DNA of 16,502 bases from Lachnospiraceae bacterium (GTDB lineage: Bacteria; Bacillota; Clostridia; Lachnospirales; Lachnospiraceae): contig JAJQCL010000157.1 of assembly GCA_021202715.1 (NCBI GenBank), forward strand, positions 1 to 16,502. The letters are read 5' to 3'. The notes below the pieces were generated by a model. The model was not told the DNA's origin and ran no database searches. It saw only the letters and a program-made list of their open reading frames with translations. Shown piece after piece: positions 7,738 through 13,224 of the stretch (the stretch's first letter is position 1; every line of letters starts with the position of its first letter). Made by a program: the position numbers and the translations under genes.

Positions 7738-7808
7738 GGTCTGTCTCCCTCTTTTCCGGCAGCGCGTCCTGCCTCACCTACACTGCTTCCCCTACGGGCA
7801 GCTATCAT

Positions 7809-8753
7809 TTACTGCAGCGCCTTCTCCAGCGCCTCCATTTCCTCCCAGCTTCCCACGTGAAGCACGGTCTTCCCGCGGTCGATCTTGCGAATGAAGGAGG
7901 TCAGGGTCGTCCCCGGCCCGATCTCAACGAAGGTATCCACGCCCTCCGCGATCATCCGCATCACACTCTGTCTCCAGAGCACCGGACTGCTGACCTGCCG
8001 GCACTACAGCTCCTTCACCTCCGCGGCGGAAGTCACCGGTTCGGCATGCACATTGGCCACATAAGGAATCCGGGGCTCCCGGATCGTCACCGGCTCCAGT
8101 ACCTCCCGCAGCTTCTCACCCGCTCCCGCGAGCAGCGGCGAATGGAAGGGACCGCTGACATTAAGCGGCACACATCTTCTGGCTCCCGCCTCTTTCAGCA
8201 GAGGCAGCACCGCCTCCACATCCGCACACCGTCCGGAGATCACGACCTGACCGGGACAGTTATCGTTCGCGATCACCACACAGCCGTCTTCCCCGATCTG
8301 CTCCCGGAGATATACCGTAAGCACTTCTTCGATCTTCTCCGCGGGCAGACCCAGCACGGCCGCCATCGCGCCCTGTCCCAGCGGAACGGCTTCCTGCATA
8401 AGGATGCCCCGGCGACGCACAACACGGACAGCGTCCGGAAAATCCATCACGTCCGCCGCCAGCAGCGCGCCATATTCACCCAGACTCAGCCCCGCCGCCA
8501 TGTCGGGGGTGATGCCCCGCACCGCACACTCCGTCAGGATCGCCGCGCTGACCGTCACCAGAGCCGCCTGCGTATACTCCGTCTGATCCAGTCGCTCATT
8601 TTTCTCAAAGCAGAGCTCTTCCATGGAGAAGCCCAGCAGACGGGAAGCTGTCTCAAAGACCTCCCGCGCGCGCGTGGAATTCTCATAGAAGTCCTGACCC
8701 ATGCCCGTTTTCTGTGCTCCCTGTCCCGGGAAGACAAATGCGATCTTACCCAT
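7809..8753 (-). pseudogene. fabD: Malonyl-CoA:ACP transacylase FabD, interrupted by an in-frame TAG
   Basis: Moves malonyl from CoA to ACP. The protein begins MGKIAFVFPGQGAQKTGMG, has the nucleophile Ser90 in GLSLGEYGALLAADVMDF and the catalytic His204 in SGPFHSPLL. Codon 250 is TAG (8004-8006), ending the frame at 249 residues. Past it, the same frame carries 64 more residues with the clear FabD C-terminus (RQVSSPVLWRQSV, VEIGPGTTLTSFIRK) up to TAA at 7809-7811, 314 codons in all, the normal length. The stop aligns with a Leu in E. coli FabD (ALVRQLYNPVQW), so a TTG to TAG change explains it. Several neighbours (fabH, fabK, accDA) end in TAG, so TAG is a stop here. GGAGGAA precedes the ATG. 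The gene lies 74 bases after fabK. Confidence 0.93.
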
Positions 8754-8827
8754 ACGTTCCTCCTTCTTTCCGGCCAGACGGCCCTCTCACCGGCCATCCG
8801 GGATGCGAATTCCCCCGTATGGCTTCT

Positions 8828-9769
8828 CTATCGCAGCAGCGCGCCGGCCTGCTCCAGCGCCGCTCCGGCCTCACGGACCAGATCCTCGATGATCTCCCGG
8901 CAGGGTTTGCAGTCCTTCAGCAGCCCAGCGATCTGACCGGACATGACCGTCCCGGTCGCCACATCGCCCTCCTTCACCGCGCGGCGCAGAGAACCGAGCG
9001 TCAACGTCTCCAGCTCCTCAAAGGTCGCGCCTTCTTTTTCCTTCTGCAAATACACGCGGGTCGTCTGATTGCGCAGGGAACGCACCGGATGTCCGGTACT
9101 GCGGCCGGTCACCACACTGTCGATATCCTTGGCAGCGATCACCTTCTGCTTATAATTCTCATGCACCGTACATTCCTCGGAGACCACGAAACGGGTCCCG
9201 ATCTGTACGGCCTCCGCACCCAACATGAACATCGCCGCCATGCCGCGGCCGTCGCCGACGCCCCCGGCGCCGATGACCGGGATCTTCACCGCATCCACGA
9301 CCTGAGGGACCAGCGCCATGGAGGTTGCCTCACCGATATGGCCGCCGGCCTCCCAGCCCACAGCCACCACCGCGTCAGCGCCCATGCGCTCCATTCTCCG
9401 GGCCAACGCCACAGAAGCGACCACGGGAATGACCCGAACCCCCGCATCCTTCCACATCGCCATGTACTTCTCCGGATTGCCGGAACCGGTGGTCACCACC
9501 TTCACATGCTCCTCCGCCAGCACCTGCGCCACTTCCTCCGCGCAGGGGTTCAGCAGCATCAGATTCACGCCGAAGGGCTTATCGGTTCTCTCTCTGACCT
9601 GATGAATCTGCTCCCGCACCCACTCCGCCGGAGCGCTGCCCGATCCGATGAGTCCAAGGCCGCCGGCCTCGGAGACAGCCGCCGCCAGCTGGCTGTCTGC
9701 CACCCATGCCATGCCGCCCTGAATGATCGGGTATTCGATTCCCAGAAGTTCTGTCACTCTTGTATTCAT
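8828..9769 (-). CDS. fabK: Enoyl-ACP reductase II (flavoprotein)
   Basis: FMN-dependent NAD(P)H reduction of trans-2-enoyl-ACP, the last step of each elongation cycle; it substitutes for FabI, which is not seen here. The protein has 313 residues. YPIIQGGMAWVADSQLAAAV is the FMN-binding start, GWEAGGHIGEATS holds His144 (the catalytic His position in pneumococcal FabK), and VIGAGGVGDGRGMAAMFMLGAEAVQIGTRF binds the FMN phosphate. Fold and position between acpP and fabD match clostridial and streptococcal fab operons. It lacks the four-Cys motif of the related protein encoded at 385-1470. AAAGGA precedes the ATG. It starts 113 bases after acpP, beyond a terminator-like hairpin, and ends in TAG. 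Confidence 0.95.
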   Translation of the reverse strand: MNTRVTELLGIEYPIIQGGMAWVADSQLAAAVSEAGGLGLIGSGSAPAEWVREQIHQVRERTDKPFGVNLMLLNPCAEEVAQVLAEEHVKVVTTGSGNPEKYMAMWKDAGVRVIPVVASVALARRMERMGADAVVAVGWEAGGHIGEATSMALVPQVVDAVKIPVIGAGGVGDGRGMAAMFMLGAEAVQIGTRFVVSEECTVHENYKQKVIAAKDIDSVVTGRSTGHPVRSLRNQTTRVYLQKEKEGATFEELETLTLGSLRRAVKEGDVATGTVMSGQIAGLLKDCKPCREIIEDLVREAGAALEQAGALLR

Positions 9770-9819
9770 GTTCTGTCCTTTCCCGTGTACTGTATCGAGC
9801 AGGAGGCAGCCCTGCGCTT

Positions 9820-9856
9820 AAAAACGGCCGGTCTCACACAACGCGAGTCCAGCCGT
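9820..9856 (-). terminator. Intrinsic terminator or attenuator between acpP and fabK
   Basis: On the minus strand, 26 bases after the acpP stop, ACGGCTGG (9856-9849) pairs with CCGGCCGT (9831-9824). An inner CTC/GAG stem follows across a single A-A mismatch, with a nine-base loop. The stem is followed directly by a T run (9824-9820). Since fabK and the rest follow in the same direction with no obvious promoter of their own, it probably acts as a partial terminator. Confidence 0.75.
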
Positions 9857-9882
9857 CCGTCGCCGCCCTGCGGCTGCGCAAT

Positions 9883-10116
9883 TTACGCCTCGATGCCCTT
9901 CGCTGTCAGATAATCCGCCACATCCTGGACCGTCAGCATCTTCTCCAGATCCTCGGTGGGGATCTCGATCTCATAGGTGTCCTCCAGATTGGTCACCATC
10001 TCAAACAGGTCCAGAGAATCCGCGTTCAGATCATCCTTCAGGGACTGCTCCGCCCCGATGGTGTCCGCATCGATTCCCAGCTGATCCGCCAGCATTTCTT
10101 TTACTTTGTCCAACAT
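9883..10116 (-). CDS. acpP: Acyl carrier protein
   Basis: Carries growing acyl chains on a 4'-phosphopantetheine arm. The protein has 77 residues, typical of bacterial ACP, starting MLDKVKEMLADQLGID and very acidic. The attachment serine is Ser34 in DLNADSLDLFEMV. The ATG ending at 10116 is preferred, as it is preceded by AAGGAG nine bases away and gives the standard start. An upstream in-frame ATG (10135) would add MDKETKI and would place that AAGGAG inside the gene. It lies 183 bases after fabH and is followed by a terminator-like hairpin. Confidence 0.97.
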   Translation of the reverse strand: MLDKVKEMLADQLGIDADTIGAEQSLKDDLNADSLDLFEMVTNLEDTYEIEIPTEDLEKMLTVQDVADYLTAKGIEA

Positions 10117-10208
10117 GATTTTTGTCTCCTTATCCATGAAATGTTGTATGACACACGGATTACGATGCGCTGCCGCCCTTCCCTGTATCATTCTATCTGC
10201 AGAGCCGC

Positions 10209-10223
10209 TTCCCGTTCCGGGAA
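10209..10223 (-). other. Small perfect hairpin in the fabH-acpP spacer
   Basis: TTCCCG and CGGGAA are separated by three bases, forming a perfect 6-bp stem in the 183-base spacer. No T run follows, so it is not an intrinsic terminator. It might be an RNA-processing or stability element upstream of acpP, or chance. No convincing -35/-10 pair for acpP was found in this spacer. Confidence 0.4.
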
Positions 10224-10299
10224 ACACTCTCATACACAATGCCATTCACAGCGATAACGCTGCCGATTTCTTCAGGACTTCCAGGCCTGCTTCACCGGT

Positions 10300-11283
10300 C
10301 TACCACTCCAGCACCATGGCGCCCCAGGTCAGTCCGGCGCCGAATCCGGCCAGGACCAGCGTATCGCCCCGCTGCAGCCGTCCCGCGCGGTTCACCTCGT
10401 CAAGAAGCACCGGGACGCTGGCCGCCGCCAGGTTGCCGGTGTGCGCCAGGTTCTCAGGGATCTTCTCCATCGGCACATGCAGGCTCCGCCCGATCGAAGT
10501 GAGGATGCGGGCATTGGCCTGGTGCAGCAGAAAGAGCGACACGTCCTCCGTGGAGATCTCCGCCTGCGCCAGCGCCTCCCGGATCACCTCCGGCACCGTC
10601 CGCACAGCAAACTGGAAGATCTCACGTCCGTCCATAGCGAGAGACGTAGGAGCTGCCTCCCCGTCTTCCCCTGTTCCCTCAAGGAAGGGAATCCCGTCAG
10701 CAGAATGTCCCGTGGAACAGATCAGGGAATCGCCCCGGCTTCCGTCGCACCCGAGAACGCCGGTCCGGATACCGCCCGCAGACACAGCGGTCACCACCGC
10801 CGCCCCGGCCCCGTCTCCGAAAAGGACGCAGGTGCTGCGGTCCTTCCAGTCGACCAGACGGGACATAGCCTCCGCGCCGATCACCAGCACATTGCGTGCC
10901 ATCCCTGTGTGAATGTAAGCATCCGCCGTCTGCAGACCGAAGAGGAAGCCGGAGCAGGCCGCGCTCAGGTCATAGCAGACCGCCTTCTTCGCGCCCAACG
11001 CCTCCTGCACCTGGCAGGCCACACTGGGGAAGAAGCATTCCGGCGTCACCGTGGCCACCAGAATCCAGTCCAGCTCCTCCGCCGTCATCCCGGCGTCCTC
11101 CAGAGCACGCCGTGCGGCTTCGGCCGCCATCGCTGCCGTCCCCTCCGCGGAGAGATGCCTCTCCCGGATCCCCGTGCGGGAGACGATCCACTCGTCGCTG
11201 GTATCCATCCGCGCCGCCAGCATATCATTTGTCACTCTACATTCCGGGATGTAACTCCCGGTTCCCGCGATGCCAGATCTCAT
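10300..11283 (-). CDS. fabH: 3-oxoacyl-ACP synthase III (KAS III)
   Basis: Starts fatty-acid chains by condensing an acyl-CoA with malonyl-ACP. The protein has 327 residues, normal for the family. The start MRSGIAGTGSYIPECRVTN and the MDTSDEWIVSRTGIRERH segment are characteristic. The catalytic triad is Cys110 in SAACSGF, His254 in LLHQANARI and Asn284 in HTGNLAAASVPV. GFGAGLTWGA closes the protein. GGGAGG precedes the ATG. It is the first gene of the operon, about 110 bases after the inferred transcription start, and ends in TAG. Whether it prefers straight or branched primers cannot be told from the sequence. Confidence 0.97.
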   Translation of the reverse strand: MRSGIAGTGSYIPECRVTNDMLAARMDTSDEWIVSRTGIRERHLSAEGTAAMAAEAARRALEDAGMTAEELDWILVATVTPECFFPSVACQVQEALGAKKAVCYDLSAACSGFLFGLQTADAYIHTGMARNVLVIGAEAMSRLVDWKDRSTCVLFGDGAGAAVVTAVSAGGIRTGVLGCDGSRGDSLICSTGHSADGIPFLEGTGEDGEAAPTSLAMDGREIFQFAVRTVPEVIREALAQAEISTEDVSLFLLHQANARILTSIGRSLHVPMEKIPENLAHTGNLAAASVPVLLDEVNRAGRLQRGDTLVLAGFGAGLTWGAMVLEW

Positions 11284-11357
11284 ACCGCGCGCCTCCCGTA
11301 CTGTCTCATTCTTCAGCGCCTCTGTGAACGCGCTTTTTTAGCTCTCAAACTATTTTA

Positions 11358-11390
11358 AAATTCAATATTTTGAATTTCAAACATTTTGAT
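11358..11390 (-). promoter_or_regulatory. Cluster of overlapping palindromes at the fab operon start site, FabT-like operator
   Basis: Three inverted repeats overlap in 33 bases. AAATTCAATATTTTGAATTT (11358-11377) is symmetric except for one base pair. TTTGAATTTCAAA (11369-11381) is a perfect 13-bp palindrome. TCAAACATTTTGA (11377-11389) has one mismatched pair. The second resembles the TTTGA...TCAAA half-sites recalled for FabT in streptococci. They lie from about the inferred start of transcription to 35 bases downstream, where a bound repressor would block RNA polymerase. Confidence 0.7.
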
Positions 11391-11399
11391 CCGATGAAG

Positions 11400-11427
11400 A
11401 TTATATCAGCTTCTGTCCGGAAGTCAA
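11400..11427 (-). promoter_or_regulatory. Main promoter of the fab operon
   Basis: On the minus strand TTGACT (11427-11422) and a perfect TATAAT (11405-11400) are 16 bases apart, a near-consensus sigma-A promoter. Transcription would start around 11393, next to the palindromes and about 110 bases before fabH. Confidence 0.85.
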
Positions 11428-11471
11428 GGAGTTTATGTTTTTTTCATAAAGAGGAGCAGTGCCGCTTCCCG

Positions 11472-11507
11472 AAGAAAACGGGGCAGGCCTGCTGTGGTCT
11501 GTCCCGT
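11472..11507 (-). terminator. Intrinsic terminator of the protease/hydrolase unit
   Basis: On the minus strand ACGGGACAG (11507-11499) pairs with CTGCCCCGT (11486-11478) with one A-C mismatch, across a 12-base loop. TTTCTTC follows. It lies about 75 bases after the 11582 stop and just before the fab promoter. Confidence 0.75.
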
Positions 11508-11581
11508 CCCATTTCTTTATATTATTCTTATACCCATATGCCAACCATCAACACCATCGATTCCTGCTCGTACGAACGTTC

Positions 11582-13198
11582 TCACTTCGCCACCGCGCTC
11601 AGTCCCGGTTTCTCGCAGGAACTGACGGTACGGTTTTTGCCGCTGGAGAAGTACGCTTTCACGGTATAAAAGTAGGTCTCTCCCGTCTCCACGGTCGTAT
11701 CCAGCCACGTGGTCGCTGTCCCATCTGCGAGCGACTTCACGCAGGTCCATTTTCCGGTCTCAGTCTTCCGGTAGATCCGGTAGCCGTCGGCGGTCACAGC
11801 CTCCCAGGTAATGCGGATGCCCCGAGCTGACCGGGAAATCTTCTGCAGCGTCGGCGTCTCCGGCACCGCCTGTGCGGAGACCCCGGTCCTGTCATAGCTG
11901 CTCCAGATCGTCGTACTGCCTCTCTTATAGTAGGCCTTCACCGTATAAATATAAGTCTCCGTATCATCCGGAACCGTATCTTTGTATGTCACTTTCGAAG
12001 AATTCTTCAGCGTCATCACCCGGCTCCATTTCCCCCCGGAGACCTTGCGGTACACGCGGTAGCCGGTGGCTTCCTCCACTGCCTTCCAGGAGAGCTTAAT
12101 CGTTTTATACCCGACAGCTGTGGCCTTTTTCAACACAGGCGCTGCCAGCGACCACGTTGTGACCGATACGCCGGTTTTGTCATATTCCCCCAGGCCCACG
12201 CTGCTTCCGGTCTTGTAATAAGCCCTTACCGTGTAGAAATACGTCTCCACGGAGACCGCCGTCGCGTCCGTGTAAGAGGTCGTGCTCTTCCCCTTCAGCG
12301 TGGCAATCTTCGCCCACTTTCCGCCGGAGGTCTTCCGGTAAATACGATAGCCGTACGCATTCACAGCCTTCCAGGTGACCTCGTTCCCCTCACAGGAGGT
12401 AGTCGCCCCGACCAGTGTCACCTTCTTCGGTGCCACCGTAATGGAAAGCCCCGTTTTATCATACGAGCTGACCAGTGTCGTGCTCGCATTTTTCACCGCT
12501 TTCACTGTGTAGGTGTAGGTCTCCCCGGCCACGGCCGTCGTATCGAGCCAGGTCGTCGTCGAACTGTCAGTCACAGTTTTGATCCTTGTCCAGCTTCCTC
12601 CGGAGGAATTCCGATATACGCGGTACGCGTCAGCGTTCTCCACGTTCTCCCAGGTGATACGGACACCGTTCGTTGACACCGCGATTTTCGTCAGTACCGG
12701 CGCGTCCGGTGTCTCGTCTTCTTCCTCTTCCACGTAGGTACCGGTCGGCTGCTGGCCGCTCTGATACCCCCAACCCAGATAACAGCTCCACCAATAGGAG
12801 GAGATCGTCTCCTCACAGACCGTGGTCAGCGCATGGATCATCTTACCATCTCCACTGTAAATCCCCACATGGCCGCTGGAGCTTCCGGAAGCAAAATAGA
12901 CCGTCGCCCCGACCGGGATATTTTCCGCCGAAGTGGAAACACCCCATTTCTCCCAGGCTGCGAGAGCAGTCGCGGCATCCGAAGTGGCATACAGACCGGC
13001 GGACTCATAGCAGATGCGCACGAACCGCTGGCAATAGCCATTATAGCTCGTACTGCCGATCTTCGACCGGGCCGTGGCCAGGATGGTTTCGGTCTGCGTG
13101 GAAGACGTCGCGTAAACTGTTGTCTCCACAAACGTCGCCGCCGCAACCACCACAAAAAAGATAAAACCAAATAGGACTTTCGACAACCTGCGCGGCAT
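11582..13198 (-). CDS. Secreted NlpC/P60-type cell-wall hydrolase with four fibronectin-III-like repeats
   Basis: A 538-residue exported protein. Residues 1-30 form a signal peptide (MPRRLSKVLFGFIFFVVVAA, likely cut after VYA). Residues about 36-150 look like an NlpC/P60 (or CHAP-like) cysteine peptidase domain. Cys56 in NGYCQRFV is the probable nucleophile; His110 in SSGHVGIYSGDG and His122 in KMIHAL are the probable partners. Such domains cut peptide cross-bridges of peptidoglycan. A short acidic linker (VEEEEDETPD) leads to four FnIII-like repeats of about 92 residues up to the C-terminus. No sortase signal, S-layer motif or C-terminal membrane anchor is visible, so retention would depend on the repeats. 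The ATG lies 26 bases after the protease gene with AGGAGG before it, indicating one transcript. The exact hydrolase subfamily is uncertain. Confidence 0.85.
   Translation of the reverse strand: MPRRLSKVLFGFIFFVVVAAATFVETTVYATSSTQTETILATARSKIGSTSYNGYCQRFVRICYESAGLYATSDAATALAAWEKWGVSTSAENIPVGATVYFASGSSSGHVGIYSGDGKMIHALTTVCEETISSYWWSCYLGWGYQSGQQPTGTYVEEEEDETPDAPVLTKIAVSTNGVRITWENVENADAYRVYRNSSGGSWTRIKTVTDSSTTTWLDTTAVAGETYTYTVKAVKNASTTLVSSYDKTGLSITVAPKKVTLVGATTSCEGNEVTWKAVNAYGYRIYRKTSGGKWAKIATLKGKSTTSYTDATAVSVETYFYTVRAYYKTGSSVGLGEYDKTGVSVTTWSLAAPVLKKATAVGYKTIKLSWKAVEEATGYRVYRKVSGGKWSRVMTLKNSSKVTYKDTVPDDTETYIYTVKAYYKRGSTTIWSSYDRTGVSAQAVPETPTLQKISRSARGIRITWEAVTADGYRIYRKTETGKWTCVKSLADGTATTWLDTTVETGETYFYTVKAYFSSGKNRTVSSCEKPGLSAVAK
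11585..12703 (-). repeat. Four tandem FnIII-like repeats in the NlpC/P60 protein, order B-C-A-B
   Basis: Units at residues 166-259, 260-352, 353-446 and 447-538. Each has the core pattern ITW(E/K)AV..GYR(I/V)YR followed by TY.YTVKAY and an SSYDKTG-type end. Sorting by their openings gives type B (LTKIAVSTNGVRITWE), type C (VTLVGATTS) and type A (PVLKKATAVGYKTIKLSWK), then B again. Confidence 0.85.
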
Positions 13199-13224
13199 GA
13201 CACGCTTCCTCCTCTGTCTCTTTC

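Noticed and set aside
8004..8006. TAG in fabD as a recoded sense codon or pyrrolysine
   Set aside because: TAG ends fabH, fabK and accDA at normal family lengths, and the aligned residue is an ordinary Leu. No recoding structure was evident.
8467..8496. GLSLGE instead of GHSLGE around the FabD nucleophile as an active-site defect
   Set aside because: The nucleophilic Ser is kept, and I recall Leu at this position in clostridial FabD proteins, so it is probably lineage variation.
11315..11339. Plus-strand hairpin AGCGC/GCGCT followed by six Ts
   Set aside because: Only a 5-bp stem in the fabH leader, and no plus-strand gene lies upstream for it to terminate.
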